Origin: Seison nebaliae
Taxonomy: Eukaryota; Rotifera; Pararotatoria; Seisonacea; Seisonidae
DNA: 59,665 nucleotides
Reading direction: 5' to 3'
Assembly: GCA_023231475.1 (NCBI GenBank)
Contig: JALJEE010002881.1
Coordinates: 1-59,665 of the forward strand
A program made the position numbers and the translations under genes. This document shows positions 37,407 through 48,598 of this stretch, one piece after another (position 1 is the first letter of the stretch; each line of letters begins with the position of its first letter). The notes beneath the pieces are model-generated. The model saw only the letters and a program-made list of their open reading frames with translations. It had not been told where the DNA came from and searched no databases.

Positions 37407-37846
37407 CACGAGAAAGAATTATCCTTTCTTTTAGCCAAATTTTTATTCCCCCCCTCCTAAACAGCTAATCCAACTTCCGATCTTATTTATTTATTATTTC
37501 ATTCTTTTCCATCACATCCTTCTCTTTCCTACATCAAACACATTTTATTTTGTGACTTTCAAATTCTCATGTCATTTCCTCATATGCGGCAACTTGTGAT
37601 TTCCATTTTCCATTTTCTTTCATACACGTTTTTCCATTGTGAAAATTCCAAATTAAATTCTATTCGATCAAATTTCAAAAAAAAATTCTTCTTTCACAAA
37701 AACTTTCATTTAAGTATTCATCATAATCATATTTTCTTCGAAAATTATCGAACAAATATTTAAAAATAATTATTGAAAAGAAGAAAAGTTTATTTTAATT
37801 AAATAACTAAATGAACAAAAAGGAGATTAGAAAGAATTGGATGGAA
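37407..37846. other. Convergent 3' spacer
   Basis: Spacer of 440 bp between the sorting nexin stop (+) and the CFDP1 stop (-). It is AT-rich with T and A runs and no supported gene. Confidence 0.5.
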
Positions 37847-38479
37847 TTATTTTTTTCGTCGTTTCTCGTCTTGTTCTCGTTTCCAATTGTTGTAATTGGC
37901 ATTCTTTAAAAAATTCTGACGTTGCACATAACTAGAAAGAAAAGAGGAATGAACAAATAAATATAATAAACTATTGAACCTGTCTTTTCCTTTAATAAAA
38001 TTATCGAGATCAGAATGCAGTTTTTCCTCCACCACATACTTCTCCCAATCCAATCTCGATTTCTCTAATAAAGTTAATTTGGGTTTATATTCTAATCGTT
38101 TCACTAATCTCTCCAATCCTCTCTTTAATTTCGGAATATTCTTAATTTTTTCGATATGATTACAATTCTCTCTAATCAGTTCGATTTGTTTCGATGGAAT
38201 TTTTCTTTTTGGTTCATCCACCACTTCAACCACAACCGATTCACCAGCAAATTCGAAAGTTTTCTTTATTTTCTTCACTGGTGTCGGTGCTGCTCCATCA
38301 TTGGCAGTCGGTGAAATAGGAGTTTGAAATTCCTCCCACAACTTATCCACATCGATCACCTTCTTTTCTGATTCATTATTCTCCACTCCATTTTCTTCAC
38401 CATCCTCACTTTCACTACTCTCCTCTTCTGGGATATAATCCTCGTCATCTGAAGATGCATCGATTTCGAGAATTGACAT
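37847..38479 (-). CDS. CFDP1: CFDP1/SWC5-type protein with BCNT domain
   Basis: Two exons, 38479-37980 and 37931-37847, give 194 residues. The N-terminal half is acidic (DDEDYIPEEESSESEDGEEN), as in the family. The C-terminus is the BCNT domain: LTLLEKSRLDWEKYVVEE, a basic LDNFIKGKD segment, then YVQRQNFLKN and a charged end. The family is part of SRCAP/SWR1-type complexes that deposit H2A.Z. The 48-nt intron begins GTTCAA and falls between GKD and YVQRQNFL. Removing it restores the GKxxYxxRxxFL block of the family, and leaving it in inserts hydrophobic sequence. Confidence 0.9.
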   Translation of the reverse strand: MSILEIDASSDDEDYIPEEESSESEDGEENGVENNESEKKVIDVDKLWEEFQTPISPTANDGAAPTPVKKIKKTFEFAGESVVVEVVDEPKRKIPSKQIELIRENCNHIEKIKNIPKLKRGLERLVKRLEYKPKLTLLEKSRLDWEKYVVEEKLHSDLDNFIKGKDRFNSLLYLFVHSSFLSSYVQRQNFLKNANYNNWKREQDEKRRKK

Positions 38480-39270
38480 ACCAGTCCAAAGGAACGTTAG
38501 TCAAATTCTCTCGAATTAATATAATAATAATTCTCATTTTCCTTCAGCTTACCTGTCAAATTGAGTCTTCCGATTTTTAATGGAAGAAGAAGGTGTAAAA
38601 CATTTTCATCATTTCAATTCATCTAATTCAAATTCTTCTTTACTATATTCGATAATACTCAATTTATTTTAGTTTGGTCTATATCGGATCTTTATTGTAC
38701 TATATCTTATGTCAAATACAACTTCAAAAAACATAAAAAGAAACTCCTAATTTACAAGGTCAGTTAATTTAAGTTTAAACTTCACAACACAATGCAAATC
38801 ATATTGATTATTATTTGTTCAACAAACATTAAAAGATAAGTAATCGTAGTAACATAAAGTGGAATTATTATTTATAAATTATTTTTAGTTTACCAAAAAA
38901 AATACTTATAAATAACTTTGTGAAAAATTATTGATTTATGCACATTCATTATCTTCTGATCTGTATTTCCTCAAACTTTTCAGTAACTACCTGTTTGCAT
39001 TGATTTGTTCCATAAGATTAATATCATAAATTTATTATAAATATTTTATAAGGAAATAATTTATAGTTTAGTTAATGAAACATTTGATTAATTTAGAGTT
39101 TGTTTATGAATGAGAGAGAAGTTTTTATTAGATGTGAGATAAGTCTGATAGAATTAAAAAGAAGTTGAGTCAATTGGAACTTTAGAAAAAGTGATTAATA
39201 AGATGAGTTCATTTGAAAATTTAGCTTTAATGGAGAGAAAGTGGAAGAAAAGTTATGTTTTTGTCCTACA
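38480..39270. promoter_or_regulatory. Divergent promoter region, CFDP1 / NF-YC
   Basis: AT-rich spacer of 791 bp between two head-to-head genes. No clear TATA or CCAAT element was recognised next to either start, and no coding region is supported. Confidence 0.35.
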
Positions 39271-39882
39271 ATGAATTCGAGTAATTCTTCATCGAGTGGA
39301 GACACTCTTTCGTACAATGACGATTCGTGTGATACGGATGATGATGGAGGCAGTACATCCGAAGATAAAATAAAGACGATTTTGGAGAAACAACTTCGTA
39401 TCGATCGTTCAGTGGACAAATTCCTTAAGAAACGAATGGAAGCAACGAGGAGTTTAATGCCAAACGATTTCAAATCATTTGATCTGCCACTAGCTAGAAT
39501 AAAAAAGATTATGAAATTGGACGAACAAGTTCAAATGATTTCAGCAGATGTTCCCGTCCTTTTAACGAAAGCATTAGAAATGTTCGTCGGAGAATTAGCC
39601 GCTCGTTCTTGGATTTCGACAGAACAAGGACGTCGTCGAACTCTACAGAGACCTGACGTTTCTGCTGGTGTATCTCAAACGGATATGTTTGACTTTCTCA
39701 TCGATATCGTTCCAAGAGATAATCGACATCCTGGTCCTGCCTATCCCAATGGAATGACGAGTGTTGATGGAATCAATTATCAGGAAATAGTCCAATGTCC
39801 CCCAGCAACTACCACATCGTCCGCTTTACCTCCTGAAGAGAGTGCACAACCTAAAATAATCAAATATCTTGTAGATGACTAA
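39271..39882 (+). CDS. NFYC: NF-Y subunit gamma (NF-YC)
   Basis: Single exon, 203 residues from the first in-frame ATG (upstream codons are open but start GTG). The histone-fold is highly conserved: LPLARIKKIMKLDEQVQMIS, ADVPVLLTKALEMFVGELA, ARSWISTEQGRRRTLQRPDV, then FDFLIDIVPRD. NF-YC pairs with NF-YB and, with NF-YA, binds CCAAT boxes. Compared with vertebrate NF-YC it lacks the long Gln-rich activation domain; only about 55 residues follow the fold. The N-terminus is Ser/Asp-rich. No introns. Confidence 0.95.
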   Translation: MNSSNSSSSGDTLSYNDDSCDTDDDGGSTSEDKIKTILEKQLRIDRSVDKFLKKRMEATRSLMPNDFKSFDLPLARIKKIMKLDEQVQMISADVPVLLTKALEMFVGELAARSWISTEQGRRRTLQRPDVSAGVSQTDMFDFLIDIVPRDNRHPGPAYPNGMTSVDGINYQEIVQCPPATTTSSALPPEESAQPKIIKYLVDD

Positions 39883-40100
39883 TTATTATAAATAATTTTA
39901 TATATTTTATATTTTTATGAAGATATTATTATATTCATCTTTTTAAAAAATCAGTATCACATATTCAAACATTATAACTAATTATATTTTAATAAACATT
40001 AATAATTTAATTTTTTCTTTCAATTTCTTAAAAATTTCAATTTTTATACTTTTTTTTAATTTTTTATAAAACTTCTTAGAATTTCCTCCTTTTTCAATTA

Positions 40101-40300
40101 TTTACAAAAATTTTTGAGTTTTTTCCAATTCTTTTAAATTTTCCTGTTTCTCTATTTTTTCCCCAACTTTTTAAAAATTTAAAATTTTAAACTTTTTTCA
40201 GTTTTTTACAAAAATTTTTGAGTTTTTCTACTATTACTCATTTTTTCGTTCCAAAAACTTTATATTAAAATTTCAATTTTTACAAGAATTTTTCAAGTTT
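40101..40300. repeat. Diverged repeats around ACAAAAATTTTTGAGTTTT
   Basis: TTACAAAAATTTTTGAGTTT occurs at about 40102 and 40206, with a weaker copy at about 40280 (TTACAAGAATTTTTCAAGTT). A related copy is at about 58615 near the LINE remnant. The copies may be a decayed tandem array or pieces of a short AT-rich element. Confidence 0.45.
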
Positions 40301-41153
40301 TCACTTTATTGAAATTAGAAGGAAAATGGAATGATTATTCTAAAAGTGCATAAATTATAAGAGATGTATAATGTCATTTGCTTTTGTATAGTAGTGGAGA
40401 GGTTAGTAAAAATAGTTGGGATTTTCTTTAGATATTCTCCGTAGCTTGTAAAGTGGTTGAATGGAATAGTTTGAATGAAAATTAAAGAGAAATTTGGTTT
40501 ATTTTCGGAAATTGGGGAGAGAAGGGATTGACAGAAATTAGAGTTTTGTTAAATTAGAATTTGGGATAATGCATTCTCCAGTGCACCAAGGACGAAAACA
40601 AACTTTTCTGACATCGTATATGACAATTGGGAGGCACACGTAAAAGTGGAAGAGAAGGAGGAGGAGGAGAAAGAGAGAAAGAGATATATGAAATGAAATA
40701 AAGAGAATGAAGTAGAGAGTAGATGGAAGAATCGTGCATAACTAGTCATGAGGAAGAAAGAAATAGAATAAAATGAAACGAGACTTTCTTCCGTCAACCA
40801 AATGAAAATTGTCGTTTTTACATGAATCTTGTACCAATCATATAATTGGAATGATTCATTATTTAATTTGAGTTATTCTTATGAAATTTTATGAATCACC
40901 ATTCGCTTCCATGTGAGAATGAGTGTATCGACATATTATTTCGTAAGGATTCCCTCTATAGATGTTTTTCTTAGAAAGACAATGGACATTCGGTATGAAG
41001 ATGATGAAGGGCATGATGGAAACTGATGGGAAATGGATTGGAAATGATCGTTCTGATGTGATACAGGAAAATAAACGACGAGAAATAGATGAAAAGGAGA
41101 ATGTTTAAATTTTAATTAAAATTCTCCTTTCGTGTTTCCTATAAATAAATAGT

Positions 41154-41180
41154 ATCATCATCATCATCATCATCATCATC
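41154..41180 (+). repeat. TCA triplet microsatellite
   Basis: Nine uninterrupted TCA units in noncoding DNA upstream of Spire. Confidence 0.85.
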
Positions 41181-42056
41181 GTTATTCCTCTTATATATCG
41201 CGACGTTATTTTTATGTTCTCCACTAGAATGATGTTTGTTTGTATTTTATCTGAATGGAATAAACGAAGTATGCGTATCTGATGAGATATTGTCGACGCA
41301 ATACAACTGTCGCCAAGCTACTCACTCTGTGTTTAGTCAGTCACTTAAGGAATTTACAGTGACATGGATTTTATGGATGAGTAGGTGAAAGAAAGAGGAA
41401 TATTATATGTGTTGAGTATTGATATTAATCGATAACAGATTCAATTAGCTGTTCGAGAAATATGATATTTATTCGACATGTTCCAAATATCTGAACAATT
41501 CTTTTTTGTTCACGTCTGTCTCGATGGATAGATGGATGGATGGATCGATCGGTTCACATCTCTACATCATATTCGACACATAAAATCTATCTATATTTTG
41601 GTGATGATTTAAATGATTTATTCGATTCTTCTTTCCCATTCACAAATTTAATTTAATTTCTTTCTTTTACTCATCGTAACAGTTGACCTGTTTTGTTGTG
41701 TATTATGTTGTAACGACAATAACGGTAGATTATCCTCTTTTATTCAGTCGTTTTGACTGATGGACATTGGGGAGGGCATGTGGGATGGGGAGTAGATAAT
41801 GATCGAGAATATTTTCATTTACTTACATCTAATCCATTTTCTTGCATTCAATACTCAACATATTCTTCTCCATTATCTTCATCAGTTCTCATTTTTTTCG
41901 TTGAAAAGTTTTGACGAGTTGAGAGACGAAAAGAAAAAGAGAAAAATCGAATTTTCTCAATAAATTTCTTCCATTTTTTCTTTTTCGTACGAGACAGATA
42001 TGTGAATAATTTATAATTAGTTCAAATAGAAAAATTGAAGGAAATCTCATTGCAGA

Positions 42057-45000
42057 ATGAATTCAATTCGTTTCTTTTCTCATTTCGGTCAACATGATCT
42101 CGACAAAGAACTTGAACAACTACTCGAAGTGCACAACATTGAGCCGAATACGGTCAAGAAAATTAGTAGTCGTCCCATGGATGTAATTCTGCAACGATTC
42201 GATTATTGTCTGGTTGAGACTCAAATCTGGCCATTTTTATTTCAACTACTTTCAAATATTCTTCATCGATTCGCCCATCGATTACGCATACCAACAGTTG
42301 AACGTTTGTCTGATATTGCCATTACGAAAGATGGTCATTTAAAATTCGTCAATTTATCTACATTTACTTCCGTTTGTAGAGACGAAACACTCGCTATGCT
42401 AAATGTAAGTTTAGGGAGACACTTATCAAATCTAATTTACATATTAATTAATAATGATGATGCTGATCGTCCGATTTCGATTGCAATAGAACAATTGATA
42501 ACTCTCTTAATCTCTGATTATGATGGACGACTTGACGAGATTCTGATAAATGATATTTACAAAGACAATCTCATCTGTTTTTCAACCGATGCTGATTATG
42601 AATTTTTTAGAGAAAATTTCCCATTATACTCCAAACTCTATCAGGCACTTCAAGTTCGTATTTTCTATCAAATCCATTTGATTCATCTTTTATTGAAATA
42701 GATTTGTGAGGACCAATTCAATGTGAAATGTTTATTTGAGGAGAAGTTGTTCGAATATGCGAAGGAGAAATGTCGGGAATTGTATGAAGAGGTCGTCGAA
42801 GTGGAATGTTATTTACATCAGATTGAAGGTCATTTACAGTCGCTCGATAATCAGAATAAAGTTTTCCGTTCACAAACCGATCGAATAAATTGGGTGAGTA
42901 ACTTCTTCATTCTCTAAATTGTTTCACGTTCCCTTCCGTTAAATCATTCAGGTGAAGAAATGGTTGTATGTAATGAGAGAGTTGAGGAATGGTATTTGTT
43001 TGAAACATGTGCCGTCAGACATCCTCCCCAATTTATTGAAAGAGGCATCAACATCAAATGATGATTTGCCAATTTCTTGTGCAAACATTTTGAATACTCA
43101 TGAGAAGTTGTTGTATGAAATTCAAAGTGGGAAAAGGAATTTGAAGAAAATTCATCCACCTCCAACATCATCGCCAATAGAAGTAGCGTCTGGAGAAATA
43201 TCAACAAATAATAAAACGGAAAAGAATGATGAGATTATTGTCAATTTGCCAATAGCTCGTCAATCTCATCATCGATATGATCATCTCGATCATTCGGTAT
43301 TGAAACAAACGGCAAAAGTAATTTTTGAATTTAAACAGAATTTGCCAATTCTCAAAAAAGTAATAAAAAAGAATGATGAACAACAACAAGAACAATCGTC
43401 GAATTTGAATCAGAACAATAACAACAATAACGATTTGGAGTTCGAAGACTTTTCCAATACAAAATTATTTATCGATATAATTGAGAATAAGGAGAATGAC
43501 CATCATGAAATGGAAGTGCCACGAACATTATCTCCGAGAAAGCGTTCCATTCTAGACTTCCAACGACATAAAATCATTAACGAGTTTATTGGACGTTTAT
43601 GTTCCGAGCAGTCACATTATACACTTCATGATCGATTAATGTATTCAATACGATCTCATAGTCATCGAGAAATACGGAAAGAAAAACTAAAACATATTTC
43701 GCCGTCATCTCGCATTTCTCCGCCTTCCAATCAACATTGGAATGAAAGAATGAAATGTTCGAAAACAACAGCTGATTTCCGCTCGATAATTGACGAAGGT
43801 GGAAAAGTCAAGGAAAATTCGATTCCGTTACCCGATATCGTATGTGATACGATGAAGATGCGACGACCATTGCGAAGGACAGCGACGATGAGTATCAAAC
43901 CGAAACGGATGTTGAAACCCAATAGGAAATTGTTCGATCAATTGAATGATATGATTATTGATAATGAATTGAAGGAGAATGTGAATGAATTAAGTGAGAC
44001 GAATAAGAAGTTATTGGATCGATTATTGGCATATGGTATTGAAAAGGAGAATATTTTGAATGAAACGAATTGGATGAATCAGCACAATAGTTATTTTTGC
44101 TTATTCCGTCAAATCTTCCGAAAAATTCTTTCAAACTTCATTTACTTATAATTCTCTCTCAAACAAATTCTCATATGGAAAATTTTAATTGAATAAAAAA
44201 TTTATGATCTCATTTCTCTTTCTTTTGTCGTTTAGATTTGGATGGTGTTCTGCCAATCTCCAAACCTTGTCCTCTCCTCATTGACAACCAGTCGAAGAAA
44301 CATAAATTTGATGAATGTTTCATCGACCATCGATATGATCAATCGCCCACCAGTATCAATTCATTTGTCGTAATTCCCAATTCTGTTATCGATCGACAAA
44401 GTCGTCGAGACAATTGGAACAATGAGCTACAACACCAACAACAATTGGACAATTCATTCGATAAATATCAATTACCTTCATCGAAAGAGATTGTCGCCGG
44501 TTTGTTACATCATGCAGGTTATGTGACGGTGGAGGATTTGGCACAAGTTTCATAATTATATTCATTTCTCATTCAAATTCATTCGCCAGAGATTGGAACG
44601 AAGTAATGATGTTGATGAATCGAAAATGCTCAGTCTCGCTGAATTGAAACATATCCGAAAAGTATTGACGATAGCGGAGAAGGATTCACTTTTATTTGAT
44701 ATCGATCTACATTCGGATGTGCAGAAAGGTCGCATCTGTTTCACTTGTCGTAAAACGAGATTTGGTTTAATTATTCCTTGGAAATTCTCCTGCTATTTGT
44801 GTGAACAGAACGTTTGTAAGAAATGCATCGACAAAGTTCCATTTTTATTTTTATTTTCCTTTCCATTTCTTCATCTTCTTCCACAACAGATATGTATTCC
44901 ATTAAATGATAATGATCATAATCAGTCGATCGTTGATCTATCCGATTTGTTATTAGATGGGAAACTCAATAAACATTTGACAGAGAAACATCTTCTTTGG

Positions 45001-45654
45001 TCGATTTATTGTAAATACGAAGAGTTGAAATCGGTGAACCAGTTGCTCGTTTCTGAACCGATCATGGATGATATTTATTCACTACAATCTGTTTTCACTA
45101 CCAGATCTAACATGAGAACCATTTCCTCGTCATCTTCCAAATCCAGTACAACAAGAAAATCATCAACATCAACAATCAATGAATCGAAATCGTCAACAAT
45201 CTTCTCTCCATCTCAAATACGTTTAGTTGATTGTTGTACTGATTGTCTTCGAATGGTCATTGCCATGTTAACCTCGTCCATTACTCGACAATTGGAACAT
45301 AAGAAAATTGAACTTAAGTTAAATAATCATTTGAAATCATTATCCAATTCGAATTCGGATGAATTCCCACAGAACACTATCGCCATCACCAACATAAATA
45401 CATCTACTATTCTACCATTAAATTCTTTCGGTGGCTCATCCTCCTCAAATACAAACAACTCCGACAGTCAAGATAACTTATTGTTATTCAACCAAAATAA
45501 ACCACAAAATAATTTATATCTCGATCGAACTGAATTGACGAAAGAGAAGTTGGAATTGGAGAATAAATTACGACAATGTATCAAGAAGTTGGAGGAAGGG
45601 AAACCTAATTTAAAATTAGATGCGTGCACTCTCCACACAGCGTCGGAATGTTAA
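42057..45654 (+). CDS. spir: Spire-type actin nucleator
   Basis: Six exons, 42057-42653, 42702-42893, 42952-44089, 44236-44546, 44590-44835 and 44890-45654, give 1082 residues. The N-terminus is a diverged KIND domain (LEQLLEVHN...ETQIWPFLFQLLSNIL, then VWxDG-like ITKDGHLKFVNL). WH2-like actin-binding segments include THEKLLYEIQSGKRNLKKI (about residue 305) and SHYTLHDRLMYSIRSH. The Spir-box region is MLSLAELKHIRKVL. A modified FYVE zinc finger follows: ICFTCRKTRFGLIIPWKFSC, YLCEQNVCKKCIDK, and the later CCTDCLRMVIAML. Spire nucleates actin with formins, pairs through KIND, and associates with Rab11 vesicles. Four of five donors are GTT. Intron 5 is 54 nt and open in frame, so retention would add 18 residues inside the zinc-finger region. 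KIND is the least conserved part. Confidence 0.9.
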
Positions 45655-45906
45655 AGGAGAAATGTAATTGTAAATTTTTTTTCAGTTTAATCTTTATCAG
45701 TGTGAGAAGAATTGGTTGAAAATTATAAAAATAAAGTTTCATTTCGGTTTCAACTTAATCGTTCGTTACTACTTAGCGACCACTTAATGGTTCGTTCGGT
45801 TAGAAGTGAATAAAAGCAGGAAAGAGAAAGTGAAAATGTTGAACAATTTTATTTTCGGAACAAATTCTTTTCTTCTTTCTCAATTTATTTTTTTTCGTTT
45901 CCTTCA

Positions 45907-47327
45907 ATGCTTCGACTTTTCGGTTTTGCTGGAATTATCCTTCTCTATTTCATATTTGGCGGTATTTGGACACCATTCTATAGTCAGAATTATATAATCT
46001 ATAATCGCTATGCTCAACTTTCACCATTCCTTCAATTAAGTTTTCATACTTTAACATCGTTTTCTGTTTAACCGTTTTTTTTTCAGAGAACGGTGATCGT
46101 AATCAATTCCTTCTACTCTCAACATTATTACCGAAAAAATCGATCGTACATCCGATCAGTTGGAAAGAGAATTTGAAAGAGGACGAATACTTCACTCGAT
46201 TCCAGTACAATTTACGACAGTTCTATCTCATTCTCTTTCATGTCGTTGTGGAATTTGAATCGATGGATTTCGATTTAACCGTTCGATCAACTGGTGAATT
46301 GAAGATTAAAAGTATCTCAGATAGTTTCCGTTTGAAAGAGAATGAGCAATCATCGATACTGCCCATGTTCCCATCAGTATGTGTCAGTTTTATAGAGAGA
46401 ATGATTAGCGATTCATTGAACAGTGTGAGTGGAAGTAGTTTTTGGGAATTGATTTATCAACCTGCCGTTTACAATACGGCTAAATTGAATAATTTGTACC
46501 GTATCTGTCATGAACATCTCCATGATGTGGTCGGTAATTTCTCAGACAAACGGAAAATGATGTTAGAAGAGCATTGGGAAATGAAATTTTACAATTCCGA
46601 ACAAGACAATAATGAAGAAACGGATAAAGAACTGAAGTGTACGACACATCGTCGTATGGTAGAATTTCTGAATAAGAAACGTCGTGCTACGGTCAACATT
46701 CGTCAATTGGGAACACGATTCCTGGATATTAACGAAAAAGAGGATATGTTTCAAGGAGATACTATACAAATCCACTATAAATATCCATTTGATTACTCGA
46801 ACTTTTTGCATAAGGTCGGTAATCTCATATTGTTGTTATCGGCATCGGATTATAGTCAGAAACAATCATTTTTTCACAATTTCCCATTTTTGGCATCGTA
46901 TTTCCGAATTCCCATTAAACCGTTATTACCAATAGATGAAATAGAAACTGAATATAAATTACTAATTCTCAAATGTCAATATGCGGCGAATGAAGTTGAA
47001 CAGGAATTACATTATATTTCACGTTCCACTCCACTTTATGAAAATGGTCCAAATGAAACCTCATTCGATTATATTCGTTATCAGATGCGTCAGAATCCTA
47101 ATGAAGATTGGAAGTCATTTCTTTTCATTTATACTCATCTTTTTATCGGGAGAACGATTTATTCAGAAAATTTCATATATCTCCTCAAATTGGCTTCGAT
47201 ACCAATCTACTTTTTATCTTTCGCTCTGTTGCTCTGTATCCTTCTCGAATTCAATTTGCACATGCATTATCGAAATACGTTACGAATGACCTTCCGCCAT
47301 CTAATCGTCTTTTTCACCGTACAATAG
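45907..47327 (+). CDS. Unidentified membrane protein, 457 residues
   Basis: Two exons, 45907-46039 and 46087-47327, joined by a 47-nt GTTTTC...TTTCAG intron, give 457 residues. Residues 3-22 form a transmembrane or signal-anchor segment (LRLFGFAGIILLYFIFGGIW). A large domain follows with no obvious motif, including YNLRQFYLILFHVVVEFESM and FPFLASYFRIPIKPLLPIDE. Near the C-terminus (about 415-440) a second hydrophobic segment (IPIYFLSFALLLCILLEF) is followed by a short basic tail. The layout suggests a protein anchored at both ends with a lumenal or extracellular domain, as in some ER and ciliary transition-zone proteins. I do not recognise the family. Its last 27 bp overlap the thioesterase gene on the other strand. 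Confidence 0.75.
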
Positions 47328-48241
47328 AAGATGGATAATAATCAAGTTAGCCATTTGTCGCACCTTCTCCAAATCCAAAAGCCAGAAATGACCACCAGGC
47401 ATCACATGAGCCTGAAATGAAAATCGACTGAATTTCACCCAATCTAAAAATAAAATTTTTTAAATAAACATTTTAATTTATGAACCGTTCATATGTGTCA
47501 CTTCATCTTCCTTCTCTCCATTAATTGTCATAATATGATTTATCTGATGAAAATTATCATTTATGATTTTATATTTCTCCAATAACACATAATCTTTCCG
47601 TGCTGGTTCCAACAGCAAAGCCATCGGAATTTTTTCGTCAATAAACATGCTCAATGGATTATCATCAAAATTCATTAAGAAATCGATTAAATCTCGTTCT
47701 TTCATTTGACTGATTTGGAATTGGTAGGAATATCGTGAATAATTCTAGAAAAAATTACATAATTTAAATGAAAATTAATAAAAAAAGATGAAGGAGGAAA
47801 CTTGGGGAGCGAACGTACTGGAAAGTATAAGTAGTTTCGGTTCGATTAATCGACTAATTTCATACGCTACGAAAGCGCCAAAACTATGACCGAATATTAA
47901 TAAATTATTCCATTTAACCGTCTCCTTCAACCTTTGGACGGTTTTCATGGCTAATTCTGAAATTGATCTTTCTACATCCTCATTCATTCGATTTTCACGA
48001 TTTCCATAACGAATGGCGATAACTAACATCGGTTGTTAATGAGATAATTTAATTATAATTGAAATGTTGAAAATAAAAATAAACTATCGATGTTGAATGA
48101 TGAAAATATTTTTGACCATTTCATGAAAACAGACGAACCGGCTCCCGACCAAGGACAACAAATTAACAAATTTTCAATTTTAACATTTGTTCGGGAGAAT
48201 TTTGGATTTTGGAAGAAGTTTAAGCGAGATGTCATTTTCAT
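47301..48241 (-). CDS. OLAH-type (type II) acyl-ACP thioesterase
   Basis: Four exons, 48241-48085, 48022-47802, 47744-47502 and 47411-47301, give 243 residues (human OLAH 265). Alpha/beta-hydrolase blocks of the family are present: LLICCPWSGAGSSVFMKWSK (oxyanion region), LLIFGHSFGAFVAYEI with the nucleophile Ser in GHSFG, and VMPGGHFWLL with the catalytic His. The enzyme releases medium-chain or mis-primed acyl chains from fatty acid synthase in the cytosol. Two donors are GTT and one is GTGACA. The last donor has an alternative 10 bp further on (GTTCAT), but it does not keep the frame. The stop at 47301-47303 lies inside the end of the convergent membrane-protein gene. Confidence 0.88.
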
Positions 48242-48598
48242 GAAGATTTTCTTTTCAGAAGAAAAGACAAGATTTAGTTAAATTTTATTTTAATGTAAAA
48301 AAACAAGGAACACGAAACAATATTCTCAAATGTCAACCGTAATAGAACTGCCCATTAGAAGGCAATGCGTCTAATACGCGTGTGCATGGAAAAATGATGA
48401 AGAAATGAGAGTTCTTTCTCATGAGAATAACTTCACATGTGCTCTTAAAGGAGAATGACTGATATTTATATGTATATAAATGTATGTGTCTGTGTGTATG
48501 TGTGTGTGTGTGTACGTGTATATGACTAGAATACCGTTCATCATAATCAAAAAGGATTGATGATGATTGACCAAATTGTTGATGAAATGTTTGTGTGT
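48242..48598. other. Spacer with TG microsatellite
   Basis: Spacer of 357 bp. A TG-rich microsatellite with TA/TC/AC interruptions occupies about 48485-48515, probably in the 3' UTR of the secreted precursor gene. Nothing else is supported. Confidence 0.55.

Larger units (their letters stand above)
39883..42056. other. Intergenic 2.2 kb
   Basis: No supported gene. The first 450 bp are extremely AT-rich with a dispersed motif (next entry). The middle has AGAGGAGG-rich sequence and a TCA repeat. The last part is the likely promoter and 5' UTR of Spire. Small frames around 40.55-40.80 kb on the minus strand are low-complexity and unconvincing. Confidence 0.5.

Noticed and set aside
40549-40797. 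Minus-strand frame rich in Ser/Leu/Phe
   Set aside because: It is the antisense of a GAGGAGGA-rich purine tract. Low-complexity and without a credible start context.
47478-47501. Alternative donor GTTCAT for the last thioesterase intron
   Set aside because: It would fit the GTT pattern, but joining it to the next exon breaks the frame of the VMPGGHFWLL block. The GTGACA donor 10 bp upstream keeps it.
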